A stretch of DNA of 64,000 nt, taken from the NCBI GenBank assembly GCA_963920635.1, contig OY987299.1, forward strand, positions 27,916,901-27,980,900. The letters are read 5' to 3'. Origin of the DNA: Pseudeuparius sepicola. Its lineage: Eukaryota > Arthropoda > Insecta > Coleoptera > Anthribidae. Under the pieces are notes generated by a model that was not told the origin of the DNA, ran no database searches, and saw nothing but the letters and a program-made list of their open reading frames with translations. The position numbers and the translations under genes are program-made. Positions 33,783-44,765 of this stretch are shown in pieces. The first letter of the stretch is position 1; the number at the start of each line of letters is the position of its first letter.

Positions 33783-34346
33783 TTTTAGACTCAATATAAG
33801 GCGCATGTTTGTCATTAATTAATTAAATATGGTTATATATGTTCTTATTGTTCTTTTCATATACAAAATGTTGATAAATGGCAACTGTGACAATTTTTTT
33901 TAAATGCATCAAATCAAGAAATTTTTAATACATCTATAGATTATAATAATCAAAGGTTGGTGCAGTAAGTCCAGAGTCACAAAATACCCCAAAATGATCT
34001 GAAAGTCCATGATCTATAACACTTGAGTTCACCATTAGGTCTTGACTTGACTATTTGTGAAAATTACATCGAGTAATGTTATCGTTATGGGATAAGACAC
34101 CACTTGAGAAAGAACCAAGCAATTATGAATAAACAGACACACAACAAAAACGCGTCTTTACCGAGAAATATTGCAACTATGGTAAGTATATTTTCCATGT
34201 ATATTATAATAATAGTAATAGCTAGGTATAACAATCCTGCTAGGATAAATAGTAACTTTAGGTTGCCAGTTCTCTAAACACTCTTATTGTAGAATAGTTA
34301 TTTACATTGCAAGATGCGTAAGTCCACTTTTTTGGCCGAGGAGGTT

Positions 34347-34394
34347 GTTTTTAAGGATGGAGGCAACGCCCGCGTTGCCTCGGTCCTTAAAAAC
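34347..34394. repeat. 48-bp near-perfect palindrome
   Basis: GTTTTTAAGGA (34347-34357) and GAGGCAACGC (34360-34369) are exactly inverted at 34384-34394 and 34372-34381, with one 2-nt internal mismatch and a 2-nt centre. The DNA could extrude as a cruciform. Confidence 0.85.
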
Positions 34395-34556
34395 ATCCAG
34401 ATTCTTAATTTTTCTTTGGCATAATTCGTATTTTTTTTTATCAAAACCAGTTTATAAAACAATCGATGTGAAACATATTAAATTTGACGCCAATTTCAAG
34501 TTGCCACATATATTTTATTAATAGTTTTAAGGTCCTTGCTGCATAATTGTCGCATC

Positions 34557-34613
34557 GTTGCTAGGCAATACTTTTTGTACCTGGCAACCACTTTTTGTAC
34601 CTAGCAACAGGGC
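34557..34613. promoter_or_regulatory. X-box-like (RFX) palindrome with two half-sites
   Basis: GTTGCTAGGCAAT (34557-34569) fits the RFX X-box pattern of two inverted GTTGC/GCAAC halves. It is followed by two direct copies of CTTTTTGTACCTGGCAAC / CTTTTTGTACCTAGCAAC that each end in a half-site. RFX factors drive ciliary genes in animals. No gene start is identified nearby. Confidence 0.3.
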
Positions 34614-34696
34614 ACCTCGAACATTTCACTTTCGCTTTCGGATCTGTTAGCGAGCATGTAAAGTGAAATTACGGGGGAGGGAGCAGGAAAAAGTTA

Positions 34697-34704
34697 TATT
34701 TACA
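34697..34704. repeat. 8-bp target-site duplication, left (TATTTACA)
   Basis: Exact match to 35731-35738, directly before the element start CAGGGACCC. Confidence 0.9.
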
Positions 34705-35730
34705 CAGGGACCCTTTAAAGTAAGGGGACCTAGCATTATACTTTCCAAAGTGAGGCCGTTTCTTTCCCCATTCTAATGGTCTCAATGATGCCAAGTATGC
34801 CATTTTATTGGAGAATCTATGAATATAACAAGGTACTTTGATTGTTAGTAAAAATTAATAATGGTTTCTAAAAATTAGACTTAACAATGTTCTGTCAACA
34901 AACACAGAATATGGCAAGTGTCAAATGAATCAAATTTATTTTATATTTGAATTTGGTTTCCTGCAATTATTTCCAGGAATTTAAGTAGATAATATAAGTA
35001 TGGTAAGTCAGTGCCGATTTTGCTTATTTGAGAATTTGTCGCTATTACACCTTGTTACCAGGTTCCTCAAACCATTTGTAATATGTAGGTATAATAGGTA
35101 CGTACTTGAACTTTCTTCCCTTGTTGAATGTATCTACCCAAAGAACTTTCACAGATTTCGGGATGGACTAATAAGATTAGGTCTTGTACTTAGTTCTAAT
35201 CACGTAGTTTTTCTCGGTGCTCATTTTTGTAATTTTATTTCTCTCCCAAGGTACCTCACAAACGTAAAATAAACTTATAAGTAGTTGTAGATAGAAACTG
35301 TTTAAAAAAGACCTGATTGAAGCTACCTGCTTAATAATTTAAAATTTAGGAAATACCATTTTTGTTTTGAACTACTTACTTATACGTAATGCCCACGTAA
35401 TGGGAATTGTAGAATTACTAAAGGTGAGACAAGAAAAATCTGGTTGCAATTATTGGGACTACTACAGGCGGCCGCATTACCTTTAATTGACTATCTGGAA
35501 GTTAAAAAACTTAAAAATTTTGAACTATGATGGGAAATATTTTGCCTCCTTTGGAATCTATGGCACTGGCATTTCACATAAAACCTGATGGCAGTTGGAT
35601 ACTGACATATAACATAACCTTGTACCAGCCTACTTATGTGGTCTCCTTGGAGTATACAGAAAACAAGGCTTCACTTCTCCTATGTGATAGACTGTGACAT
35701 GCTGGGTCCTCTTATTTTAAAGAGTCCCTG
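34705..35730. mobile_element. Non-autonomous hAT element, copy 3 (1026 bp)
   Basis: Same orientation and internal sequence as copy 1, with terminal CAGGGACCCTTTAAAGTAAG at the left and AAAGAGTCCCTG at the right and an exact 8-bp duplication TATTTACA. No transposase frame. Intact ends and duplication indicate a relatively recent insertion. Confidence 0.9.
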
Positions 35731-35738
35731 TATTTACA
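35731..35738. repeat. 8-bp target-site duplication, right (TATTTACA)
   Basis: Exact match to 34697-34704, directly after CCCTG. Confidence 0.9.
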
Positions 35739-35924
35739 TTTAGCACACAAGTGTCACATCGGTACACAATGCGACCTCTTATCGAATCTCCCAAACGTGC
35801 CGTAGGTACTCTTCATGCCGTAACAACGGATTTCCGCAAACCCCTCGATCTCGTTATCGATTCCTATTCACAAAACTACCGTTTCGCAATTCAGTCACAT
35901 AGTGCGGAATCCGCGAAACACACA

Positions 35925-36290
35925 CAAGACCGTCGGCGGGAAGGAATCAATAGGCGGCGTCTCCTCACGCAACCTAGTGAATAGTCAAGCGGGCGGACGG
36001 GTGGGGGGGGGTGTGGGGGACTCCCCCCCGGCCCCATGGGGGGCCCATCCGCCATCCCCGCCGCCGTGTTTACTTTTATCTGGCCCCGGGGGCGGGCGAG
36101 GTGCGGCCCGCTCCTGCCCGGCCGGCCTTTAATATTATTTGGTTTGTTTGCCCGAAAAATTCGGCTCACGTCGACTGGCGCTGGCCCAGAATTCTAATAA
36201 AACGGAAGCACACGCGCGCCTCGCGCGATGAGTCTGGACAACAGCGGCGGCAGCGGCGTAGCTTAGGCCGGCCTAATTTCGAAATCTGTG
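35925..36290. promoter_or_regulatory. CpG-rich island D
   Basis: CpG- and G-rich sequence peaks at 35985-36125, then continues with CACGCGCGCCTCGCGCGATG near 36215 and a GGCGGCAGCGGCG run. Frames of 76-99 codons on both strands show no domain. A 12-codon frame MSLDNSGGSGVA starts at 36229. Promoter or non-coding exon of an unseen host gene is the likeliest reading. Confidence 0.35.
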
Positions 36291-36310
36291 GTTTTGGACA
36301 AGCGTTCTAA

Positions 36311-37440
36311 GTACAAAGTATCAAACAGACATACGTAATTACTGCAGGAGTTAACTTCCGGTCCAAGAACAATGGCTGCAATCACCGTTGTTACCGGGCA
36401 TATAACAGCGCATGCATAGTGATTTTTACTTGTCAACGGTAAATACCTCCAAATGCAAACATTGAGACGACTTCTGACAGTTCTAACCTCAGAAAAATAT
36501 TAGAGGGGTAAATAAATCAGGAGCACAGATTATAGATCAGGAGTTGCCTTTGTATACACGGGTTTTCATTGTGAAAATCCACAAATTGTCTTGGTTTAAT
36601 TGCAAAAATGTTATATTTTTGTTGTGTAGTGGGGTGTATAATAAGGGGGGAATTTGAACAACAGGTTTCCCATGTGTACTGTGGAGGGATCGACTATAAC
36701 GAAAATTCTCACGATTTTTCGTTCCATGCATTTTTATATTATTATCTAATTTTGACACATATTGAATGACCTCGAACTTGTTGAAAATTTCGTGGCCGCA
36801 GAAGAATAAATAATCAATTATAACTTTAATTAATCTGCTTGCTTGCAAGTACCTAATGCCTTAGTACAACATTTTTACTACGATATAAGTTTTTGATTAG
36901 AAGGGATTGACAACAGGGAAAAAATCACAAGAAAGGAAATCATAAAATATTTTGTTAAATAAAAAACAATTTTATCCTTCGGGATATACCTGGTGTACAA
37001 AACAAATTTGATGTTTTTTTATTTTTACAGGAAATATTATTTGAGGTAGCTTGTTGCATTCTTTCGGAATATTACTGTGCATTTAATTTATATCTTAAAA
37101 TTTTCGATCAAAATTAAACCTTGCCCGTTGGATGTGGAGTGGTTTGGGTCGAAGATCACCACAAGAAAAATATTCAACGCGTTTTTTTTCCTTTCTTGAA
37201 ATTTCAATTTTGCATTTATCGAATTGTCTAGATTAATAATTGGTTGAAATTGTCATAACTTTCCTTTATTTAGTAAATTTTATTTTTATATCATTTTTTT
37301 ATTTAAATTTGTCTTTGAATATAAACTTTATAATAATTTTCTTTTAGTCAGTAAAATCCAGTTTTTACATTTGATTAAAAATCTAATTTAATAATAATTT
37401 AATTTTCACCAGTTGAATAAGTAAATAATTTTGTTTTCTT
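36311..37440. other. AT-rich spacer
   Basis: No gene recognised. The 103-codon minus frame at 36537-36848 has no family features. Confidence 0.45.
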
Positions 37441-37612
37441 GAAATCCGAAGTAAAGTGTCCCAAAATCGTCATTAAAAGCTCAGAAATCGGCATTAAAGT
37501 AGCCCATTATGGTACGATTTTTTCAATAGGTAGGCTTTGGCGAGATTTAAACATCAAACGTCAGACTCGGATCCATCCGGCACCGTCGCAATAATAAAGG
37601 CCTGCCAGCTGG
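37441..37612. repeat. Fragment of the 42.6/52.1-kb repeat family
   Basis: Inverse of the right part of the 52-kb copy: AGTGTCCCAAAATCGTCATT, TACGATTTTTTCAATAG, ACATCAAACGTCAGAC. It is joined to a GGCACCGTCGCAATAATAAA segment that matches 42735-42755 in the other orientation, so the fragment is rearranged. Confidence 0.55.
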
Positions 37613-38017
37613 CGTCGGGAAACGTCACTACGTCATCACAGGGAGGTCGATTTTTGTATTTGTTTACTTTTACTGGTCTGGCGATTTTCCTGTTTTGAAG
37701 AAGGTTTATTGTGTTTATTCTGTTTTGGACTGTGTTTTCTAGTAATAAAGGACGTGGATTTTTAATAATAAGGTGGTAAAACAGCAGTGGTTCAGAATAA
37801 AGTGATTAAAGTTCAATTTTAGTTTATAGGTTAGGTAGTGTTTATAGTTTCGGCCTTGTTTAAAATCATGCCGTGGATGTGTTCCGTTCCCAACTGTAAG
37901 GGAAACTACAAAGGCGGTCCTAAAGTGTCCGCTTTTTCCTTCCCTGAAGACCCCATTTTAAGGAAAAAGTGGGTTAAGGCCATCAAAAGGGATTTTGTTC
38001 CTACACAGTCTTCCAGG

Positions 38018-38369
38018 GTAAGTGGTTTTAGCTTGCACTGTTTGGATAGTTATAACTAAAACACTTTTACATGATTGAACATAAGCACCTTTTAAATCAT
38101 GAAGTTTTATGGTTTTATTTATTCGAATTTAGTTGTATCGCACGAATCGAAAATAATTTTCATTTACGAAAATTTTACCAGTAGAAACAAAATGCACTAA
38201 AAGCCCTTGAAAATGTGACATTCACTCTCGTGGATTATTATCCGTGTTGTAAAACCATGAGCTATAGATGTAAACAATCATTTTGAAGTGTTTTTCTACC
38301 AAATTGGTAACTATATTACTAAATATTTTGAGCGATAATGACCCAATATGTTTGCTTTATTATTTCTAG
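38018..38369 (+). other. Intron 1 of the THAP transposase
   Basis: GTAAGT donor and TTATTTCTAG acceptor. The AT-rich interior has no other feature. Splicing joins SSR to VCEQHF in phase 0, completing the THAP zinc site. Confidence 0.75.
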
Positions 38370-38481
38370 GTATGTGAACAACATTTTTTAAGTAAAGATG
38401 TCGAGAGAATCACCACCCACACTGTCGAATCAACTGGGGAAATTTTATCGGCAAACTTGAAATACCCACGTTTGGTCAAAG

Positions 38482-38530
38482 GTTATTTTTTTTAATATTT
38501 CCCATTTTTTAGTTATGACTGTAATTTTAG
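38482..38530 (+). other. Intron 2 of the THAP transposase (49 bp)
   Basis: A very short GT...TTTTAG intron joins VK-G to AVPCIFP in phase 1. Confidence 0.65.
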
Positions 38531-38797
38531 GCGCAGTCCCATGTATATTTCCAGATTTTCCAAGGGGTTTATCCAATGCAGAAAAGTGTAGAGAAAGCCT
38601 GAAGTGAAAAAGCAAAAATTGGAATATAAAAATCTCCAAGAAGCTTTGGCTGAGAGTGTGAATACAAGCCACGCTTACAATTTGGCAAAATCTTTTTCAT
38701 CCCTCGACGATGCCTACACTAAAATAATTTCCGGGACAGGATTAGATAAATCTGGGTTAACAGCACGGGGAAACAATTAATTATTTTTTATTTTTTA

Positions 38798-39461
38798 ATA
38801 CGATGGACGATACATAAGATTCCTTAAAAGGGGCTCATAAAAACAATTATGGCTTATTTGGTTTGCCAGAGATGGACTAGCTGTAGCACAATGTCAATTT
38901 TTTTACACCTTTTACGATAAATGCACAAAAATAATACTTTTAAATAGCTTGAACCATAAACTAAAAAAGACACTCTTAGTTGATATCGATAAAATTAACT
39001 GTTTACGAGAGAAACTATTTTTGTTTAATACGATTTTTATAACATAATTTTGTATGTCGGTTGAACATGAGCTTCTTCTAATGTTATGCATTCCCTAGCT
39101 CCACGAATTGAAGATTGTTAAATCGGTACATGTCAAAGAAAACAACCATAGGAACAAAAAACAAATGTAAATAAAAGTTGCATTTTTTTAAATAGGCACA
39201 GAAAGAATGTAAATTTCATCGGTTTAGGTCTGTTTACAAACAAATTTTTTTTTCGAGTAGTTTTCTTTTATCGATATCAACCAAGAGTGTCTTTTTTTAG
39301 TTTAAGATTCAAGCTATCTAAAAATATTATTTTTGTGCCTTTATCGTAAAGGGTGTAAAAAATGGCATTGTGCTACAGCTAGTCCGTCCCTGGCAAACTA
39401 AATAAGCCAAAATTGTTTTCATGGGCCCTTTTTAAGGAGTCTTATCTATTGTCCATCGTAT
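38798..39461. mobile_element. Foldback element inside the P-like transposase (664 bp)
   Basis: Left end ATACGATGGAC and right end GTCCATCGTAT begin inverted arms of about 190 bp. They include matched GGGCTCATAAAAACAATTAT and TTGATATCGATAAAA-type blocks. The loop is AT-rich. It lies between the THAP exons and the C-terminal block of the P-like transposase, so it probably inserted into that element. The flanks do not show a clear target duplication. Confidence 0.75.
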
Positions 39462-40269
39462 TCAAAAATAATTAAAATACACAGAGTATTTTGAAAGTTA
39501 TTTAAAAAAAAATCGATTTTCAGGGGCGTCTTTTAGGGGCTTGTATCTCTGTAGGTGGGCCCTCTGGGGAAAATTTTTATAGCTAACTTGTCATGTTATT
39601 TTAACGTCCTCTGTATAAATTCGAGAGATTGCCCACATATTCTGGGACACCCTGTATATTAGGGTCGAAATTTAAAGCGAAGTCCCCAATAAATCATAAG
39701 TAAAAGACGGAACTATTTTGTAGCTTTGTTGGGCCCACACCAAACTATAAGATGTTCACCCCTCTATAGACACTCACGTACATACGGATTGCATTTTAGC
39801 ACAACTACAAAATATCTCCGTCATATCTCTAATCTCTACTATACAGTGATAGTGAAAGTGAAGTACTATAAATCATATAGTACAGTCATTTGGTAGTTTC
39901 ACCTGGAAAGTTTTCCGAGACTTTTGAAAATTGATGATTTTATAGGTTTCGATGTGCTCTTTCCGAATTTCTACTTTGCCACCTCGTATCTTCGCCGCTC
40001 GCGCCGCCTTATTAAGAAAATGCCGCCTAAAAACAGTTTTTTGACATTATCTCACTTTCGACTCATTTTACGATAAAAATAGTTACATAATTAATTAAAC
40101 TAGAGAAAATTTATGTAATAACCTTTTTTTGTAACACGAGTAGTTTAGCGTACGAGCTCGGCAAAGTCTCCAGCATGCGTTTTGGCCAAAAACTCATTTC
40201 CAAACCACGTTTTTTTTTTATCGTGGTAACCCCAGTAGGCCTAATCCATGCAGTGCACTATTCCAAAAT
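39462..40269. other. Spacer between P-like transposase blocks
   Basis: Here the central part of the transposase would be expected but no motif is visible. A GGGACACCCTGTATA word at 39645 looks like the right end of a CAGGGTG-type TIR element without a visible partner. Confidence 0.45.
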
Positions 40270-40455
40270 CTAGCGCATTCTCCTTCGCTTCGCTGTACTT
40301 GATGAACCAGGTATTGCGAATTCATCGTCTTCAGTACAGTATGAAACGTCATAAATAGAAATTTCTTCTACATCATCCGGGATGGGATTATCAGGTTCAT
40401 TGCAATTCTTTATTTTTTTTACAGATATCCCAAGAATGTTTTTGCGATATCTCAT
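40270..40455 (-). CDS. Hypothetical short frame (61 codons)
   Basis: The product has an acidic middle (PDDVEEISIYDVSYCTEDDE) and ends SSSTAKRRRMR, a composition unlike random AT-rich frames. I recognise no domain. It lies antisense between the two P-like transposase blocks. It could be a fragment of another mobile-element protein or chance. Confidence 0.15.
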   Translation of the reverse strand: MRYRKNILGISVKKIKNCNEPDNPIPDDVEEISIYDVSYCTEDDEFAIPGSSSTAKRRRMR

Positions 40456-40556
40456 TTTAAAACATTAATTTTTTATATTAATTTTACAGATATCATTCAG
40501 GTTCCCAGTATCACGTATCCATACGACAGATTTTTTAAACCGAAAGCAAGTTACGA

Positions 40557-41171
40557 ATGACCAGTATTGCTCCGTTAATTTTGAAGTCAAAGACATATGG
40601 CGAAATTACTATCAGAAAAGAGGATATTTTAGGTTTTATAGAGGAAAAGGACACAGAAGTTAAAGAAGTTGCGATTTCAACAGAATTGAAGAATATCTGC
40701 TCAATAATTAGCATGGCGGATATTGATCAAATAGGCGATAGCATATGGCCCCCTCTTGCGTATGTTGCCGGATATGCCTCTTATTCGATATCTAAAAAAA
40801 TAAAACGTGATTATTGTAAGACTTTCTTAACAGAAACGGGGGAATCCGAAAATAGACCTTGCTATTCTTTCATTTCTGAACTTAGCAGAGGTGGTTTATG
40901 CTATCCTAGTGAAGGTGTAATTTTGGTAGTTGCGTATGCCTATATAGTAATGGGAAGATTGATAGAGGAAGAACAAGAATTTTTGAAACAAAAAAACCAA
41001 AGAAATGTTTTAAAAATCCTAACTTTTGAAACAATTGATTGTTTAGATTTAGAACTCTTTCCTGGCTACAATTGTTGCAATCATAACGAAAACAGCGTTA
41101 TTAAGATGCTACTTGTACCAATATCAAATATTTTATTAAAAAATTACATAAAAAACACAATGATACAGTGA
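40557..41171 (+). pseudogene. P-element-like transposase, C-terminal block
   Basis: This 204-codon frame includes LAYVAGYASYSISKKIKRDY followed by a Cys (YC-KTFL), then SFISELSRGGLCYPSEGV, and ends ISNILLKNYIKNTM. The order I/YVAGY, then C-x-x-C-like spacing, then LSRGGL-YPS, is typical of the C-terminus of P-element and THAP9-type transposases. A TTTTACAG acceptor-like site at about 40482-40489 lies upstream, so the first Met may be internal to an exon. The block itself has no stop or shift. The catalytic RNase H-like core and GTP-binding insertion expected between it and the THAP exons are missing, and a foldback element sits in the gap. Confidence 0.65.
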
Positions 41172-41277
41172 CAACTAAAACAATGCCCCATTTGAAAAGA
41201 AAAAAAAAACAAATTAAACCAAAAATAATGGTGTTTGGAAAAAAAGGTTGAAAAAAGTGTTCTAGGCTTGGTCATCA

Positions 41278-41478
41278 GATTAGTAGGTAATGGCGGATTT
41301 ATAAAGAAAAGTAAAATAACACAAAAAATAAAATAAGCAGGTGGTTAGCAACAAGGACCAACATGGTTTGTTGGCAATTTTTGAGCAAGAACTACCAACA
41401 TGAACCACCTGCTTATTTTACTTCTTATATTATTTTCTTTTTCTTTATATACCAACCATTAGTTCTTTACCTACCTTT
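41278..41478. repeat. Inverted repeat with ~95-bp arms
   Basis: AAAATAAGCAGGTGGTT (about 41330-41346) is inverted as AACCACCTGCTTATTTT at 41403-41419, and the outer TAGGTAA...TATAAAGAAAA blocks pair as well. A near-complete hairpin just downstream of the P-like C-terminus; possibly a small element or part of the P-like element's end. Confidence 0.6.
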
Positions 41479-41560
41479 AACATTTTTCTTTAAATCGAAG
41501 TTTTTAGAGTAGAAAACATTAACCCTCGATTGGAACTACAAACCGTTGTTTCCCTATAGG

Positions 41561-42176
41561 CCGGTCCACACGCAACGATGTATCGTACGATTTGCATGCG
41601 CAAGTAAATCGTTACAGATAAATCGTTGCGTGTGGACCTCAGATTTGCACAAAATTTAGAACTGTGCAAAGTTGGACGTCAGAGTTGAAAGTCTGAGTCG
41701 AAAAGCATAGATTTGGGAGATTTGCGCATGCAAATCGTAACGTGTGTACGCTTGTCCGAGATTTGTACAGTTTTTAGGTGCGACGGTAGCTGACTCCTAC
41801 CTATTTTTAGGCCAGAAAATTATTAAATTAATTAAAACTAAAACAATAACTGATTTATTTTAAATTTGTTAAAATATATGTCGACCATTTCGCATAATTT
41901 TATAATAGAATTCACTGGTAAAATGCACTTCGTTTCAATAATCATGCTTTAGACCATCTAGTTCTATTTAAACGTTTCCTGATTTCCCTCTTCATTTAAA
42001 CAAAACGTCAAAATACTCCAAAAACCCTTCCTCCATGATTATTGTATCAAGCAAAAATTGCAGCTTTACTACGATAAGTTGTTATAATGTGGACGCACTG
42101 AATTTGTAACGATTTATCTGTAACAATTTACTTGGCCATGCAAATCGTACGATACATCGTTGCGTGTGGACCGGTC
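41561..42176. mobile_element. TIR element starting CCGGTCCACACG (616 bp)
   Basis: The left end CCGGTCCACACGCAACGATG and the inverted right end match for about 70 bp, through ATCGTACGATTTGCATG and TAAATCGTTACAGATAAATC. The left arm also carries a second inner copy of CGTTGCGTGTGGACC. No transposase frame. Flanking 8-mers CCTATAGG and TCTTAAGG match at 5 positions, so a decayed 8-bp duplication is possible but unproven. Confidence 0.75.
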
Positions 42177-42639
42177 TTAAGGTGAGATAAATCTAGATGA
42201 GAGAAACTAACTTATTTCGTAACCTCGCTTGGAACTTTTTTGCATTTTCGGTCATATTATGTAGGTCAGTAGATGTCCAATTTTGTGTACTTTCGACCGT
42301 TTTTCCGGGGATCATGTTTACTTTTCTTCAATTTTCACCCTATTATATTTTCGATTATTTGAAACGATATTTTTACTAATTATGCCTATTGTTATTTATT
42401 ACTAATAAAACTGTATAATAATAATTGTTGTTTTTATTAAATGTCTATCCTGTTTTATTCCTTGGGGTTCAATATTTTTTTTGTGACAAAATTTTGTTTT
42501 GAAGGTATTTGATTCGTTGTCACCAATTATCTAATACCTAATCGAAAAGTACAGTTTTTTAATGTCAATATAATAATTATTATTTCTAATCGAACGGTTT
42601 TTCTGATGTATTAATCAAAACTCAAAAATATTAGTTTAT

Positions 42640-43203
42640 ATAAACAATGTTGACATCTTGAAATTTGAATTTGGCGCCTTAGGCCGACCTCCCTTTGATG
42701 ACTCATCGCTTTCAGTTGTCGGGCCTTGTTATTGCGACGGTGCCGATCCATCGCGCGTCAAAAGTGACCAAATATTCAAAACCCGGCCGCAAAAGGCCCA
42801 TTTAACTTTTCGTACACAATGCGAAATTGTTACCTACACCAGCGCAATCTTTCAGTATAAATATTTTAGTAGGTTTGAATATCAAGACATTTGCTGTGGA
42901 GGCTGCACAACAGGCAGCAATTTGGTTTGTCTGTTCAAAGACGCCGTGTCTTATCTTACTTGACCTAGGTAGAGCGATCGTCAAAGTCAAGCAACGCCGC
43001 GCGCAGTTGGTTCATGAACGGGGAATCCCTTATGATTATTTTCTTGCCTAATAAAACTTTATTTCGATTTCAAAAAAAAATATAATATGTACCTGGGCAG
43101 TGAAGTTCTTTTTATGACTCATATGGTTTATTTGCCTCAGCCAGAGGCCTCGGCAACTAAATTCCACATGAGTCATAAAAAGTTGAACTTCAGTGCCTTG
43201 GTA
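42640..43203. repeat. Dispersed repeat family, long copy 1
   Basis: Inverse orientation to 52050-52620. Shared blocks include AGTGACCAAATATTCAAAAC, GGAGGCTGCACAACA, GGTAGAGCGATCGTCAAAGT and TTTCTTGCCTA. Overlapping frames of 62-101 codons on both strands are not conserved in the other copy, so I regard it as non-coding. The right edge ends in its own foldback (43089-43203). Confidence 0.7.
43089..43203. repeat. Foldback at the edge of the dispersed repeat
   Basis: GTACCTGGGCAGTGAAGTT and ATGACTCATATGG on the left pair with CCACATGAGTCAT and AACTTCAGTGCCTTGGTAC on the right, with arms of ~48 bp. The 52-kb copy has the equivalent GTGACTCGTGTGG / CTACATGAGTCA pair at 52060-52110. Confidence 0.7.
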
Positions 43204-43503
43204 CATAAATAACTATTATTGTTGTTATTTGTATCAATAGCTCTATTTGAAGTTCCTTATAACCATATTTTTCAAGTGTAAAGTTTTTTTTATATCTATC
43301 TACATTTTTGGTGATACTTTTTTTTCTCTTGTTTCCAAAAACACTCAACCTTCCGAGCTGCGTCATCAACACAAGAAGAGACGAACATTGACTGGGGGAG
43401 CAACAAAGCACATCATCGGAGCTGGTCGAGGGAGCTCTAAGGAAAACCGAGCTAACATTCTGCGAAACTTGACAATAAAAAAAAACAAAGACGCCTGAAG
43501 CAG

Positions 43504-44700
43504 GGTAACATTGCATTGTAAAATCACCAAAAATAGTTTGTCTTAAATCTCACCATTAACCTGCTTATTGTTGTTCATGCTCTCCTTAACAACGATTGAT
43601 TGAATTTTAAACAGATTTGTTAAAATTTTGTGTAATATTTCTTGGAAAGGGTTACCACCTACTCAATGTAACTCCTAGCCGGAGCTAAATTTCAGGTGTT
43701 TGTTGTTGCATGACTTGTTTTTTTTTAACGAAAATATACCGTCTTTTCTTGTATAGTTGGATGTGAAACAAAGGGGGATAGGTACAGTGTTTTGCGCGAA
43801 ACATGTGGTTTTGTGTTAGAAAAAACTGTGATATTGTTATTTAGAATACACTTATTTACGTATTGTATAATGTGTAGTATTGTATAATTTTACAAGACAT
43901 ACATACATTGTTGCAAAACAGTGTATGATGAACATTTCCTTTTATTAAAAGACAAATTCATTACTTAAATCTTTATTTCCTTAGAGACTTAAGCACAAAC
44001 TGTGGCAAGACCACAGTAATACCATATTTATCTCTTATTTGAATAAATAATAAGTGCATTAGCTCTGGCATGGTTCTAGCGAGGGTTCTACACAAAAGTG
44101 GCCTGCAAAGGCTTAAACAACATTTTATATAAAAAAATGTAATGTAATCTTAGCGAAATTTGTTTGTTAACTTAGTTAGGGAAGATCGAAAATTTGTTTA
44201 TTCGTTATTTTTGAAAATCATAAAATATACAACAAATAAAGCGTTCGTTTAAATTTTATTCAAATACGTTTGCAGACTCAGCGCTTTTTTCAGTCACCAG
44301 TTACCTAGATGGAAATAAAACGTAACAAAAAGTAAGTTTGGTTGCCTGTATCAATAGAAATTTATTTTTAACCAGCTGGGAAACCTAACGAATTTGAAAG
44401 GTTTTATTTATTTGAAAAGGTATTTTTAAAATACGTAATAAATACTAATGACACTATTTTAAAAGTCGGGTTGTGTTGATTATATCTGCATAGTGTGACC
44501 GCGTTTGCTTGTGAACACTCTAGGAATCTACGAAGAGTCGAGTAAAATTAGGAACTACGTATTTTTTATATTGACTTAACGGAAGATATCTCACAGACAC
44601 TTCTATTTCGATTGGAAAGAAAGAAAATTGTAATTGAAAATTCATTTTTCGAAGGAATACACCCCATTTTTATTTGCATATTCAAGAAGGTAAATCATTT
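43504..44700. other. AT-rich spacer
   Basis: No supported gene or TIR pair. Confidence 0.45.
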
Positions 44701-44703
44701 AAA

Positions 44704-44765
44704 TAGTAGTAGTAGTAGTAGTAACATGCTTTATTTCGCCTGGTATGGCTACTAAATACAATTAC
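44704..44765 (-). repeat. LINE-like 3' tail with (ACT)n microsatellite
   Basis: On the minus strand the sequence reads GGCGAAATAAAGCATGTT followed by about six ACT units. A short unique 3' end with AATAAA and a terminal trinucleotide repeat is the habit of CR1/L2-like LINEs, as in the copy ending at 55156. No reverse transcriptase remnant is attached. Confidence 0.4.

Larger units (their letters stand above)
37868..38780 (+). pseudogene. P-element-like transposase, N-terminal THAP region with introns
   Basis: Exon 1 (37868-38017) starts MPWMCSVPNCKGNYKG and ends at AGG before GTAAGT. Exon 2 (38370-38481) opens after TTTCTAG with VCEQHFLSKDVERITT. Exon 3 starts at 38531 and gives the AVP-x-IFP motif (AVPCIFPDFPRG). 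CxxxxC (CSVPNC) in exon 1 plus CEQHF in exon 2 is the C2CH zinc-binding THAP signature, a sequence-specific DNA-binding module, here split by an intron at phase 0. Phases match at both introns. Exon 3 then meets an in-frame TGA at 38605 and continues in another frame, with a helical EVKKQKLEYKNLQEALAE stretch, to a stop at 38778. Together with the block at 40557-41171 it represents a P-type (THAP9-like) transposase lacking its middle. Confidence 0.8.

Noticed and set aside
43247..43498. 83-codon frame ending in a lysine-rich tail
   Set aside because: The second half looks somewhat protein-like, but there is no acceptor site, homology or neighbouring exon, and an antisense frame of 108 codons overlaps it.
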